Assembly: GCF_949987535.1 (NCBI RefSeq)
Contig: NC_080070.1
Coordinates: 10,102,016 to 10,166,015 of the forward strand
Direction: 5' to 3'
DNA: 64,000 nt
Source: Balaenoptera acutorostrata
Lineage: Eukaryota > Chordata > Mammalia > Artiodactyla > Balaenopteridae
Shown here: one piece after another, positions 12,059 through 24,200 of the stretch
Position numbering within the stretch: position 1 is the first letter of the stretch
How the letters are laid out: each line of letters opens with the position of its first letter
Program-made: the position numbers and the translations under genes
The notes under the pieces: model-generated
The model's database searches: none
Seen by the model: only the letters and a program-made list of their open reading frames with translations
What the model was told of the DNA's origin: nothing

Positions 12059-12180
12059 CCTTTTTTTTTTTTTTTTTTGCCATGGGCTTGTGGGATCTTA
12101 GTTGCCCAACCAGGGAATGAACCTGGGCCACGGCAGTGAAAGAGTGGAGTCCTAACCACTGGACCACCAGGGAACTCCCT
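12059..12180 (-). mobile_element. Short tRNA-derived SINE (CHR-1-like)
   Basis: A T18 run (the A tail of a minus-strand element) is followed by 'gggcttgtgggatcttagtt', 'accagggaatgaacctgggc' and 'ccactggaccaccagggaac'. These are the tail-to-head parts of a tRNA-like SINE shorter than the six long CHR copies. The B box is degraded ('gaatgaacctgggcc'). No convincing TSD was found. Confidence 0.78.
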
Positions 12181-12189
12181 CCCTGTCAT

Positions 12190-13520
12190 CTGTAATATTT
12201 GTTTGCTTTCTGAAATGACAGAATAATCTGAACTCATCCAACACATTTCCATCCCTGTAATTAGAATGAGACATATTCTCTGTGGAGTCCTTGTTTATTT
12301 ACTATAAAATGATATTCAGAGTCAGCAGTATGGCTGTTTGGGAGCTCAGTGTGTTGTCATTGTTTTTTAATGTGTTTAGTGGAGAGGGCTAGGAAGTATG
12401 TGGTTTTTCCTTTTTAAAAAAAAATACAATATAAGTTCATGATGATGCTTCTGATGTAAAATCAGGAGAAAAATTAAAAAAAAAATTAACCTAATTTCAA
12501 CAATCTTACTTTGGACCATCTTTCTTCCATTGCCCTAATCCCTAGTCTCAATGAAATAAACATAATACTCATTAACTTTCTTTTATAATATACACAAAAA
12601 AAGTCTTGAATTAAAACTATCAACAGTACCATCAATCATGTATAATCAGAAATAGTTATCAGTATAATGGTTTTTGCAGTACTTTTTGTTTATTCTAAGG
12701 CATATCCTATCAAGAGATGTACAGTAAACTTACTTGTGTGTAAAATCACTTGGCATAGATTCTCTTTGGGTATGTATGCTACCAACTAAATAAACGTGGT
12801 TTTTTAATGTCTTTTATTATTAGGGGTTGATTTTTTAACTTAATTTTTTTGTCATTTCTTTTACATATATCCAAAGTCAAATCTAAAAACATGGTATATT
12901 CAGTAATTTCTAGTTTCTATTCCTGTTCCTTTCACTCGATTCTTTCCTTCTTCCAATAGAAAACTTTTATTGTTGTTTATATATATGCCTTAAATCTCAT
13001 TTTATTTCAGAATGTATTTCTTGAATTTCTGTGTTATTGTTTGTTTTATTCTATTGTTTTAGTTTTATTCTTTCTCTTCATTTTTTGTGTCTTATTTCTC
13101 TGTATTTCCTTTAATCCTTCTTGTGTCTTTCTTCGTTTGTTAATGTTGAGCCTTTTCTTTTTTTTTCTTCATTTTGTATTTTTGTGGCATTATTTTGTTT
13201 ATCATGTCTTATCCACTCTTGTGCTGCTTCTAGTTTATTCTTTGTTACATAGTTTTTATTTATTTAATACATTTTAATTTCTTATTCTTTCCCTGTGTTC
13301 TCTTAGCTCTGTTTTCAATTTTTCTTCCTGCCTAACTGTGGCATTTCTTAACTTTTCTAAATAGGATTTTACAGTGGTTTCATATCGTCTATTGTTTTAC
13401 TTAATTATTTTAGCTCATTTAAAAAAATGTTAAATCATAGTTTTCATTTGTTGTTGGGTATGCTTTCTGGCATTCCTTCATTGTCTGTATACAAATTTTC
13501 CTGGCCTATTTTAATATGGT
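12190..13520. other. T-rich intergenic sequence, unassigned
   Basis: From about 12900 the + strand becomes very T-rich, with runs of TTTT and 'tttattc'. This resembles old LINE sequence on the minus strand but is too decayed to name. The 78-codon frame at 13041-13277 is almost all Phe, Leu, Val and Ser, and is compositional. Confidence 0.5.
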
Positions 13521-13523
13521 GTT

Positions 13524-13541
13524 TGAATGCAACCCTTTTCT
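13524..13541. repeat. Target-site duplication, left copy
   Basis: The 18-mer tgaatgcaacccttttct is repeated exactly at 14111-14128 on the other side of the L1. A perfect 18-bp TSD marks both ends of the insertion. Confidence 0.95.
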
Positions 13542-14110
13542 TTTTTTTAAAGTTTATTTGAGTATATTTGATTTACAATGTTGTGTTAATTTCCTGTACA
13601 GCAAAGTGATTCAGTTATACATATATATATATATTCTTTTTCATATTATTTTCCATTATGGTTTATCACAGGATATTGAATATATTTCCCTGTGCTATAT
13701 AATAGGACCTTGTTGTTTATCCATCTATATATAATCGTTTGCACCTGCTAATCCCAAACTCCCAGTTCTTCCCTCCTCCATGACCCCTTGGCCACCACAA
13801 TTCTGTTCTCTATGTCTGTGAGTCTATTTTTGTTTCATAGATATGTTCATTTGTGTTGTATTTTAGATTTCACATATAAGTGATATCATATGATATTTTT
13901 CTTTCTCTGTCTGACTTACTTCACTTAGTATGATAATCTCTAAGTCCATCCATGTTGCTGCAAATGGCATTATGTCATTCTTTTTTATGGCTGAGTAATA
14001 TTCCATTGTATATAAGTACCACGTCTTCTTTATCCATTCATCTGTTGATGGACATTTAGGTTGTTTCTGTATCTTGGCTATTGTGAACAGTGCTGCTATG
14101 AACATCAGGG
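13542..14110 (-). mobile_element. 5'-truncated L1 insertion with 18-bp TSD
   Basis: A 569-bp minus-strand L1 3' end: T-rich tail, 3' UTR ('cctgtacagcaaagtgattc', 'ttccctgtgctatataatag') and the last ~80 codons of ORF2. It is flanked by a perfect 18-bp TSD (13524-13541 and 14111-14128). This is a standard endonuclease-dependent insertion that truncated early. A (TA)n run at 13619-13634 sits at the microsatellite position typical of this 3' UTR. Confidence 0.95.
13863..14105 (-). pseudogene. L1 ORF2 C-terminal fragment (open)
   Basis: This 80-codon frame carries the conserved L1 ORF2 C-terminus, including 'QPKCPSTDEWIKKTWYLYTM' and 'EYYSAIKKNDIMPFAATWMD', and ends at the normal stop region (ICEI). 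It has no endonuclease or RT domain and is only the carried-over end of the truncated element. Confidence 0.9.
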
Positions 14111-14128
14111 TGAATGCAACCCTTTTCT
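14111..14128. repeat. Target-site duplication, right copy
   Basis: Exact match to 13524-13541 (tgaatgcaacccttttct), defining the 5' junction of the truncated L1. Confidence 0.95.
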
Positions 14129-14950
14129 ATTGCATATTTTAAAATGAAGTGATTTTCTTTTCCCTAAGCTCTTGCAATGGGAGTATAACACAAAACAATC
14201 GTGCTCCCCTAGATCCCTTGAGAGCCCCATTTTTTCCATCCCTGGTACCTCCTTGCACCTGTGTGATTTAATTCCCTACATCCTGCACCTGCTCTCCTCT
14301 CTCAAGGGCTGTTTCTTAACTCATTCCATGTGCTCTTGCGGATTTAGGAAGGGACCTAGCATGACCCTATTCTAGATTATTCTTATATTCTATCAAGCTA
14401 GGTGAGGAGTGGTATAGGGGTTTGAGTAGAAGATTTTAATAGAAGTAGATGAAAGAGTGGTAATAATATGCAAAACACCCCAGTATATAATATTTAAGAG
14501 AGCAAGGCATTTCAAGTATTCTCCTGACCCATATCTTTGACATGTCCTTAATCAGCCATGTAGAAACACTCAGTAACCTCCCTGGGTGCTTGATTAGAAA
14601 AACACACACACCCTTACCAAAAAAATTGGGACAATTAGAGACAATTGACCTTCTTATATACATTTCAGAAGATAAGTGAACACGCTGAAGACTTATTTAC
14701 TGACACTATATGGCAGTTCCTCACAGTGATACTCAAATTATGTAGAACAAGTCTAATCAGAACTAAATAGCTCATCAAAAGGTCTTCCATTCTAAGATGC
14801 TGTTTTAATTCTGGAAGCTTTTAGATATCTCCTTGGACCCAAAAGTACTTTATACATTCTTTTATTCAAAGCATTCCAAGTTTCTAGTAAAGCAGCCTGC
14901 AAGTGTTATCCACAATTTTCAAATTATAAATGTCATTTAAATGTTTACCA
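14129..14950. other. Intergenic, nothing recognised
   Basis: Unique-looking DNA. Frames of 67 (+) and 75 (-) codons show no domain. No repeat family was identified. Confidence 0.5.
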
Positions 14951-15065
14951 TTCTTCATTCATTTATTAAACTGATGTTTTCAATAACAGTTACACAACTA
15001 CTGTCAGATTTTGTGCTAAAGATTGCAAAGGTAGCTACAACACTCCTACTCTCAAAGAGTTGACA
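14951..15065 (-). mobile_element. L2 LINE 3' end fragment
   Basis: It reads as a reverse-complemented L2 3' end: 'cattcatttattaaactgat', 'ttttgtgctaaagattgcaa' and 'ctcaaagagttgacatg' correspond to the 'attcaacaaat...tgtgccaggcac...catggagctgaca' order of the family. Diverged. Confidence 0.55.
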
Positions 15066-17045
15066 TGCCTTGCATTTGAGATCTTATTTGCAAGCAACAA
15101 AATGTGTCTGTGCAGGGCATATGCAGGACATAAATGTTTGCAAAAAATTTGGGTGACTCAAAGCATTTCTGAAAGCCTATTCACTTGGGAGAATCAGGCT
15201 CAGAGAACAGAAAAAAGGGAGGCTGTCAGGTCAGATCCCCAGTCAAAACATCACAGTTCAGGAAGCAGTCCAGTGATACCACCACTGCTGGTACACTTTT
15301 GCAGCTGTTCCTCTAGAAACTACTATACCTCTTCAAATATAACAAACAAATAACAGCTACAGTGAATCTTCTTTGTCCCTGCTTTTTTTGTGTTTTTTGG
15401 TTACTGATTCCAGAAGCAATATTCTAGGCAGGTACCTAGGTCACCTGTAAATCCGAGCTGTCCGGAGACATAGCTTTGCTAATGGGAGACAGGCTCAAGA
15501 TTTATAAGATGGGTAATTCCCCAAACATCAGTAAATGGTTCGTATAATATAGAGAAATAAAAACAGTATCCACTCTGTACCTTCAAGATGCTGAAACAAA
15601 AATCTAGGCAATACAGAAGAAAGTATTGTATTGAAATGCTTTTTGATCTATAAAAATTAAAGTCATAAAGATACCTCAGTCCAGATTTAAGACATATAGT
15701 GCATGTATAATTTTAATGGTACAAAGTCGTGGTTTTATGGTTTTCTCCATGCAATAAATAAATGCATGTTGCTCAAATCCTAGTAATTAAAAAAATTTTA
15801 ATATCAAAAATTATCTATAGAATATTTTATAATATAATATCGATAGTACATACAGTATATATTGTTATATATTTTATGTTATATTACATATTATCTATAA
15901 ATATGTCATATCTCATATTTTAAAAAATCTGAAGCAGATTTAGAATGGATGACATTAGAACCTTTCATAATCTGTTCCCAACCTGTCTTTCTGGTATCAC
16001 ATTCTGTCATTCTTGTCCATAAAATTTATGCTCTTAACCTATTTTCTAAATGTGGCATACATTTAAAAGATTCTGTGCCTTTCCTTGTGTTTTTTTCTTG
16101 ACCTAGAAGATTCTTCCCCCTACTTGACCTCCTAAGAGAATATACCGGATATGTTTAGACACAGCAAGATTGCCACTTTCCCTGTGAGCCCATTGCTAAC
16201 GTTTCCAGAAAAGAAAATAGGTCCTGTTGGGTTTAAAAAAAATTTTTACACTAGCAATACATTTTACAGTGGCTTCACAGGTAAGTTTCCTTGCAAGAGT
16301 GTGAGATCTTCGGCAACCTGGTGTAGTATATTACACTCTTTGTGTGTGTATTTAAGAGTGCCTAGAAAAATGTAAATACTTACTATTTTTTAAATTATAT
16401 TTTGTTAAATTAAACATTATTATTAAGAAACGTCAAGTGATTTAAAAACATTCCCTCATCTACTCAGTCTTTAAACCTTACTAAGATTCTAAGGCGGTAT
16501 ATTTTTCCTATTATTGTGTAAAAGTTTCCCAACAACATAGGGGATAGAGAATTTTTACAACCACAGAATAACATTGTGATTCTTAAGATGCACTGTATTC
16601 AATGATTAAATTATACCAGTTTGAAGTGGAAAAGTTGATAAATATTAAATTGACAAGAATGCAAAACTACTCATGTATTGATTCTATGCATATTCATACA
16701 GATATTCCACACATTCAATATGTTAAATGTCTCTTCCTATTTTCATTCAATAGCTACAGACATAAGTTAGAGTCATACAGGAAGTGAAGGGAATTTATGT
16801 TATGCTAGAAAAGTAAATTTCATATGGATCATTTTCTCAAACTATACCAGTGTTTACTTGGGATCAAAGGTGAATTTTGGTTTTTTTCTTCCCCTACACC
16901 TACCTCCAAGTAATTCTTTTGTTTCTCTGTTACCTTTTAATGTGCTGGCACATGTCATTAAATGATCAGGCCATTTTGAATATTTGCCAGGAGGCGATGG
17001 CATTTGTTGACTTCTAGCATTCAGACAAAGATAGTTGCATTCACC
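15066..17045. other. Intergenic, nothing recognised
   Basis: About 2 kb without an assignable element. 15820-15930 is extremely AT-rich ('ttatataatataatatcgat' type sequence). The 97-codon + frame at 15060-15353 has no recognisable domain and no flanking gene structure. Confidence 0.5.
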
Positions 17046-17215
17046 TTCAGTTAAAATAATAACTACCATTTATTAAGGAGATGGTCAGAGTCAGATGCTT
17101 TGATAAATACGTTACATGGATTAACTGTTTTAATCCTGGAAACATTATAAAACATCACTATGATATCATTTCAACCCATGAGGAGATTGATAGTTTGAGT
17201 GGTCATAATGTAGAT
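17046..17215 (+). mobile_element. MIR SINE
   Basis: MIR core in sense: 'aataactaccatttattaag', then 'tacgttacatggattaactg' and 'aacccatgaggagattgata', matching the 'taactcatttaatcctcaca ... gatgaggaaactga' order. Ancient and inactive. Confidence 0.65.
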
Positions 17216-17958
17216 GTAATAAAGGCTCAAACTTGGTTTCTACAGGGTTTGTATGTCTCCAAAGACTTGCTCTTTTCATTGCATTATCACTCATGGAAAA
17301 AAAAAAAAAAGTTATTCAAAAAACAGCCCTTGCAAGCTATCTATGTATAAGGCCTCTCTATTCGTTGAAATCTAGAGTGTGATCATGATGGGTGTGCTTC
17401 TGCTCAAATAAATTACTGAATGCCTAACACATCCACCTAGCCTGAGTCTCTCTATTGAGAGCTTGTATTGCTACACCCATCTGGTTAATAATCACACCCA
17501 TTTTTTAGTACTATAGAAGGTCCAAGCATAAGAGGACTGTCTAAGGTTGTCACTCCAGGTAGGAAGTAAGAATGCAGAGTTAGCAAACAAAACCTATTAT
17601 TTGTTAACAAACAAAATCTATTTCCTGAAGTTGTTGGAAGAGAATAATTGATGGATCAAAGCAACTGAAGGCTGACTAGCAACTGAGTAGCCGGTTTCAG
17701 ATTACCTCCAAAGGTAAACAGTTATACAACTGGAAAAATTTATGAAGACACAGTTACTATACAGCAGATCCTGCAGGACTGCAAGTCTTAAGAGAAATGG
17801 AATAAGCTCCACGTTTACTGCAGCTTTTTGCCTGGGAGCATTTTCTAAACTATGATGCAGAGAAATAAAATACAAGAACAAAAAGCAATCTCAGTAGATG
17901 GAGAAAACAGAGAATGGAGTGTGGAACTGCTAAAGCAGCTAGAATTTGCAAGACATGG
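17216..17958. other. Intergenic, nothing recognised
   Basis: An A14 run lies at about 17298-17311. 'gcaaacaaaacctattattt' and 'taacaaacaaaatctatttc' near 17583-17628 form a small imperfect direct repeat. No gene evidence. Confidence 0.5.
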
Positions 17959-19800
17959 GAATGAAGAGGATTTCAAGATTTACTGTAAAGCTACTGTGCT
18001 ATAGTATAAAACAACAATTAGGAGAGTGTGGTTATTGACATAAAGATAGAAAAATAGCTCAAAGGAATAGACCAGAGAATCCAGAGAGGGACTCACAAAT
18101 ATATGGCCAATTTTAATTTTAGACATTATCATAAACATGGCTAATTAATTTTAATTTTAGACAATAGCACCAAAAGAAATCAATGAGGAAAGAAAATTAT
18201 TTTCAACAAATGGTGTTGTAACACTGGATATTTTATGGAAAAAAAATGAAGCTTCATTTCTAACTGGAACCAACAAAAAATTGTTAGAGATAAATCTTGA
18301 CCTATACACAAGAGCTACAATTTTGAAGCTTTTAGAAGAAAACATGGGAGAATATATTTTTTAAACCGTGGTAAGCGAAGATTTGTTATGACACAGAAGA
18401 CATTGTTATGAATTAAACTGTGTCCCCCTTCCTAAAATTCATATGTTGAAGTCCTAATCCCTAATGCCTCAGATTTTGACCTTATTTGAAAATAAAGTTT
18501 TTGCACATGTAATTAGTTAAATTAAGGTGAGGTCATTAGAGTGGGCACTAATCCAAAATTATTGATGTCCTTATATGAGGAGGAAATTTGGAAACTGACA
18601 TGTTCGGAAGGACCATGTGAGGACACAGAAAAAAGAGAGTCATTTATAAGGCAAGGAGAAAGGCCTCAGAAGAAATGAACCCTTTTGGTACCTTTATCTC
18701 AAATTTCTAGCCTCCAGAACTGTGAGAAAATAAATTTCTCTTACTTGTATCACCCAACTTGTGACACTTTGTTATGGCAGCCCGAACAAACTAATACAGA
18801 TATTAACCATAACAGGAAAAAATACCCTAAAATTACAAATTGGACCTCACATCAAAATTAAAAAAAAATATTTTCTCAGCAAATGGCGCCACGGAGAAAG
18901 TGAAAATGAAAGCAATAGAGTGTAAGAAAATATCTGTGACATACATATCGTACATTTATCTCACAAAGGACTCATGTGCCAAATATATATAGAACTCTTA
19001 CAAATCATAAAAATCAAATAAACCAATTTAAAAACGCACAAAAACCTTTAACATCTACTTTATGGAAAAAAAAAAAAAAAGGTTGTCGGAATTCCAAATA
19101 CATAAATAAATACATGCTCAACATCATTAATCATCATGAAATTGAAAGTTGAACCACAATGTGATACCATCCCACGTTCACTAGAATTGCTAAAATTAAA
19201 AATACACACTCACACTGACTATATCCATTGCTGGGAAGGATATGGTAGAGGCATGGATCTCAAAAATTGCTAGTACATATTCAAAATAATGGAACTTCTT
19301 TTGAATAGTATTTTTTCAGTTGCTAATGAAATTAATCATATGCTAAGCCTGTGACCCAACAATTTCAATCCTAGATTCACCAAGCCTATATCCTCAAAAA
19401 GAATCATATAAAATGAAATCAGCTTTATTCATAAGAACCTAACCTAGGAATTACCCATATGTCCATCCATGGGAGAATGGCTGGACAAGTTGTGGCGTCT
19501 CAATGGAATACTATTCAACAATAAGAAAAACGAATTACTCATTTACGCAAAAACATGGATGAATCTCAAAAGCACTATAAATTATGAAAGAAGCCAGACA
19601 CAAAGGAGTACGTATTATGTGTCTCCACATATGTAAAGTTCAAAAATAGGCAAATATTTTGTAATGGGAACAGAAATTTGAATAGTTGTCGTCAATGCAG
19701 TGGTGGAGCTTTTGACTAGAAGGGGCACTGAGGGGTATGGAAATACATCAGCCCTAACATGTAAACATCTAGCATTAAAATTTAAAACATAAAATTAAAT
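17959..19800 (+). mobile_element. Old L1 (L1M-type) 3' part, split by an MLT1 LTR
   Basis: Plus-strand L1 ORF2/3' UTR remnant. Before the LTR: 'tttactgtaaagctactgtg', 'aggaatagaccagagaatcc' and a short internal duplication near 18100-18165. After the LTR it resumes with 'attggacctcacatcaaaat', 'tctcacaaaggactcatgtg', 'gctcaacatcattaatcatc' and the 'tccatccatgggagaatggc' block near 19463. Many stops; no frame above 62 codons. The LTR insertion dates this L1 as older than MLT1 activity. Confidence 0.85.
18404..18798 (+). mobile_element. MLT1-type solo LTR (MaLR/ERVL)
   Basis: The LTR begins 'tgttatgaattaaactgtgt' and ends near 'acaaactaataca'. It contains the MLT1 landmarks 'attcatatgttgaagtccta', 'ccatgtgaggacacag' and 'cctccagaactgtgagaaaa' followed by an aataaa signal. 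The 5-bp flanks gacat (18399-18403) and gatat (18799-18803) match at 4 of 5 positions, as expected for an old ERVL-type duplication. No internal retroviral sequence is present. It is inserted in the L1 around it. Confidence 0.88.
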
Positions 19801-22428
19801 CATTTTGGTTAATACATTAAAAATTAAATGAAATTAGCAATGAACTGGGGTTGAGTATGTGAAGTTTAAAATTTCAAATGTGACAACTTCTCTGTTTACT
19901 CCTGGGGGCATTTTATGGCAGAATGATTTTGATTTATCATATAGCTAAAAAATGACCTTTATATCCTCTTACTGAGCTGAAAACCCTTGTAACCTAGGCT
20001 GACCCAAAATATTATAATATTTGTAGAGCATGGTAAAACAGACTGTAGAAAAGTGATATATTTAGATAGTCTCTTTCTGTATACATTGGTTTATATATTT
20101 ATATCTATGTCTGTATCCACCTTTATCTATATATAACTTTCCATGATTTAGATAATCATGAGAATAAAATTGCAGAGTAAAGATAAAAGTTCCTTATAAA
20201 TTTCTTTCGCACTGTTCAAATTAATATATTTTCTATTCTTAACACATTTTGACTTTGAGTACAGCAATCTACCTATAGTAGTTCAGTGACTATTTCTTGA
20301 TTAATTGGTTTTTCAGTATTGATTGTATGTGGACAGACTTAAATATGTGGCCTATTCATCACTTTAATAGTTTTTACCATCAAGTATGCATTTTAAAAAT
20401 GATTTATCCATATGTACAGAATTCCTGTTTGTGGGTTTCTGGTGACAACAGGATGATTTTTCCAGACATGTTCAGTGACTCCAGAGTCTGCTGGATGCGT
20501 TCATGGATGTTTAGCCATTTTTCTCACATACACTTGATGAAAATCTATAGAGAGTTAGATGAACTGGAAAATACTAAATATAAACTAACTTTTTGGATAA
20601 ATTTTGGTAGCAAAGCAAAGCTCAGGGATCACTCAGGGTTTCAGTTGGCAGGTGTTTGCTAAGGGTCATTTACATCTGACAAGATACAAACACCTGTTTC
20701 CACTTAAATCACTTAAAAGAAGGGTGTAAGAAGGTGAATTCTGCCATCTTCCTTAAACTTCTTAATGACTTCCAGGTGGTAAAAAAGAAACCGCCTAGAG
20801 TTTTATCAAAAATTGTCTGTGCTCTACTGAATTTTTCCACTTTAAAATTCCCAGTTCTCAAAAATTGGAATTAACTTTTCCAACATCTCTGTGGGGAAGG
20901 AAACTTTAAACTTTTGATGATTTCAAGGTCACCTCAGTGTTACTTTAAATGCTTATGCATTTTATGAGTAAAATACAACTATGGCTTTATTTTCAATGAA
21001 CCTACATATATGTGGCCTTCAGACTTTATTCTGATGAATAGAAAAGCTATTGGGCTTTATGCAGTAAACAAGAAATCCCATATGAAGCTATTCACTGCTT
21101 CTATCATTTCTTCTGTCTGCTTTACTATCTAATAATTATAAAAAACAACTAGAAAAAGAACCCAAGGTCACAAAGTCCAAATTATTCATCTTATTGTTAT
21201 ATGAGAAAAATATTTAGTAGAAGAAAAATTTATACTTTAGGTATCTTGGCTCAGCCCCATCCTTATTATAGACCAGTGCTTCTGATATGCTATTCTGTGC
21301 TTCATTTCAAATATAAACACCCATTTCTGCACAAAATATTGAGTTCACTTAAACATATACACTTATATGTAATTTATATGTTCAGCTTATATATATACGT
21401 GCATTTCACTAAGGATCTGATGTTAATTTTTGTAAGAAAGACATCTTGCCTTGCCTAATTTTCACAAAATGAGAGTGTAGGAAATGAATGAACAAGATTC
21501 CTCAAAAAGTTTAAAGTAATTTTTTCATAACTACTTAGTTCTTTAGTTTAAGCTTGTAGTATCTGTTCTAGAAGGAATCCTGGGTTTGGCAGCTAAGTAT
21601 ATGTGTTTGGCGAGGGGTGCTATGAACTGGAGGGGGTATGTCAAGGGTAGGAGCCATATTGGTCACTTTGAAGAAGCTGAGTTCATGTGGAGGAGACATT
21701 CAGAAAGAGCCTCTGTCTGATTTCCAAACATTATTGTTAGTACTGGTGACTCTGAGGACCCTGGGCATTTCTCGTAGCCACTAACTCTCAAGTGAGCTTT
21801 CTCACTGTGGCTTTCCTGAACTTCTGACAATAGATTCAATGACAGATCCTTCCAGAGAGGAAAATGGAGGCATACTTGTCTTTCCAGTGGTGCAGCTTCA
21901 CTTCCTCCCCCAACCTATCACATGGGTTGTTCTAGGATATGCTTTGATATCCATACTCTTAAAACAAGACTTTATTATTTCTGATAAAGGTTACAAATGG
22001 AATAACATGGGACAAGCTATTATTCCTTTCTCTGCCTGTTGCAGGATACATATTTGGCACACTATGCCATAGGTTCACTTATCCTCTGATGTAGCAAGTA
22101 CTTTAATGGCATGCACATTTCTACAGACAGATCATGTGAGATTGATCAGCAATGGGTCCCCAAACACTATCTTAGAAGGCATAAAAGAGCCAGTCAGATC
22201 AGACTCAGAGTAGATCAGATGGCTTAGAGATGGAACTTACCCAATTTAGGAAATGGGTTTTGTCTTCGATATTCTACTTTATGAAACCAGAATTATGGGA
22301 CGTTAAAATATTGACTAGAACTCAGACAACAGTTTGGAGATGATCTTTGGCCATGTACATTGTCATTCTTTATGGGAAGACTCCATGGCCACCTTTGAAA
22401 ATCTTGTTACCCTTTCAGAGGCTAAAAT
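19801..22428. other. Intergenic, no element assigned
   Basis: About 2.6 kb of mostly unique-looking DNA. The best open frame is 121 codons at 20297-20662 (+), starting MINWFFSIDCMWTDLNMWPI. It has no domain I recognise, no neighbouring exon-like frames and many rare-codon runs, so I treat it as chance. CpG is depleted throughout. Confidence 0.5.
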
Positions 22429-22610
22429 TTTGAGTTTTGAACTCAGACATGGATTTAAGTCCACTTTTGCCTTTTTTCTCTTTTGTGAGTTCATTGAACT
22501 CCCTGTCCATTTCCACATTGGTAGAGAGGAATAAAGAAAAGGAATCTACATATTTGAATGGATGTATAGGTTAAATGAGATAAGGTTAAGTTTTAATTGT
22601 CATCTGCGTT
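22429..22610 (-). mobile_element. MIR SINE
   Basis: Reverse-orientation MIR: 'gaactcagacatggatttaa' matches the family's 'aatcagacagacctgggttc' block, and 'ataggttaaatgagataagg' matches 'aggattaaatgagataatg'. Diverged. Confidence 0.55.
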
Positions 22611-22641
22611 ATTCAGATTTGAATGATTTGATACAGAACTT

Positions 22642-22917
22642 TTTTTTAAATTAATTTATTTATTTACTTTCGGCTGCATTGGGTCTTCGTTGGGTTGCGC
22701 GGGCTTCTCATTGCAGTGGCTTCTCTTGTTGCGGAGCACGGGCTCTAGGCTCGAGGGCTTTAGTAGTTGTGGCTCTCAGGCTCTAGAGCACAGGCTCAGT
22801 TGTAGCACACGGGCTTAGTTGCTCCCCGGCATGTGGGATCTTCCCAGACCAGGGCTCGAACCCATGTCCCCCGCATTGGCAGGCGGATTCTTAACCACTG
22901 CACCACCCGGGAAGCCC
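22642..22917 (-). mobile_element. CHR SINE with 13-bp TSD
   Basis: A long tRNA-derived SINE in reverse. It has a T-rich tail with 'tttatttatttac', a body 'gctgcattgggtcttcgttg' and 'tgttgcggagcacgggctct', and a tRNA-like head with B box in reverse ('agggctcgaaccca') ending 'cccgggaagccc'. The TSD tgatacagaactt is perfect at 22629-22641 and 22918-22930. CHR SINEs are Pol III-derived and mobilised by L1. It sits beside a MIR. Confidence 0.95.
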
Positions 22918-22930
22918 TGATACAGAACTT

Positions 22931-23144
22931 CTAACTCACAGTTTGGTCATGCTGAGATGCTGATGTTTTTGAAATACCTCAAGATCCCCAAATCCATATT
23001 CATACCCATACACATATACACGGACATTCACCAGGCACATGTTGTCCTAAACGTGAGCATTCAAGGGTTAGCTTTTGTTCTTCTTTTATAACCCCAAATA
23101 CAGATACATCTATGATACTATAAGCTTAAATGAATAAAAATGCA
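22931..23144. other. Short intergenic stretch, nothing recognised
   Basis: Unique-looking sequence between a CHR SINE and an L2 fragment. Confidence 0.4.
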
Positions 23145-23620
23145 GCATTTATTCATTCAACAAATATCTGAGTGCCTACTGAACTTTAGGATACTACTGC
23201 CGATAGAGTGCCTATTTTAATGAGTAAAGTTATACAATAAATACACAAATAAAAATAATGTCATGTATTGTGAATGTTTAAGGGTAAAACAGAGTAATGT
23301 GATAGAGACTGTTTGAGAAAGTACTAATAATCGTTGCACCACATCACTGAAGATATAAAACCCACTTGCCAAGTCAGGTGTAGGGACACTGATATTTAAA
23401 TTGATTCATGAAAGATGAGAAAGAGCCAGCTGTCTGAAAGAGGATTCTAGCCCAAAGAAATAACAATTAGAAGGCACAGGCCCACATGAAAGAGGCCAGA
23501 ATGGCAATAGAGATCAGGTAGGGTCACATGGGCTTCGGTAAAGCAATAAGTGTTACTATAGTAACAATGGGAAGTACTAGCAATGTATGTCTTAACATTA
23601 TTTTACCTCTTGGACATTTT
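23145..23620 (-). mobile_element. L2 LINE 3' region
   Basis: The order on the + strand matches reverse-complemented L2: 'cattcaacaaatatctgagt', 'tacaataaatacacaaataa', 'aaaacagagtaatgtgatag', 'gaaagatgagaaagagccag' and 'agaaggcacaggcccacatg'. Fossil with no frame. Confidence 0.75.
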
Positions 23621-23849
23621 TGAAAGCATCAGCTTTTCCTTTCCTTTTCACAACACTTTGGGGAAAATTCTTTTTCACTACAGTATAATCCATGAGCAAA
23701 TCTCTTGGGATCTACTCTTATAATATTCTGAAAAGATAACCAAATCTCTACCTTTACCAGCTTGGTCCAAACCATCATCATCTCATGCTTAAATCATACC
23801 CTGTCTTAGGTTGCATCCCCAGTACACTGACTCTGAGATAGAGCTTCCC

Positions 23850-24200
23850 ATGCAGGAAGTTTATTAAAGACAGTCCTTGGAGTCAAGACCTGTGAAGGAG
23901 TAAAAAAGTGAGATCAGGTGGAATTGAACTGCTATTCAATCACAGAAAAGATTTCAGCTGATACTCCAGGGATCCCTGGAGCTGTGATATTTTCATAGTT
24001 GTCCCAACTTCAGGCAAGAGTCCCAGGCTTTTACACGTTCCATAGTTAGCAGTGACTGTTATTAGAGGGGCCTCAGAGGGGGCTGCATGACCTTAGGCAA
24101 GGTGATACTGAGGCTGATAGCAATCCCTGGAGAGAGATTCAGCTGGGAGCTCTTGGTCACAAACACTCCACACTTGGAGGAATGAGTGCCTTGTTCCGAA
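23850..24200 (-). repeat. Possible LTR (unclassified)
   Basis: 'caggaagtttattaaagaca' at the left edge could be a reversed aataaa end of a minus-strand LTR. It is followed by 'gacctgtgaaggagtaaaaa' and a more GC-rich body. I could not assign a family or find TG...CA ends with a TSD, so this is a weak call. Confidence 0.3.

Noticed and set aside
20297..20662. 121-codon + frame in otherwise unassigned DNA
   Set aside because: No domain, no exon neighbours and no codon-use or CpG signal. The length is within chance for a 64-kb window of AT-rich DNA.
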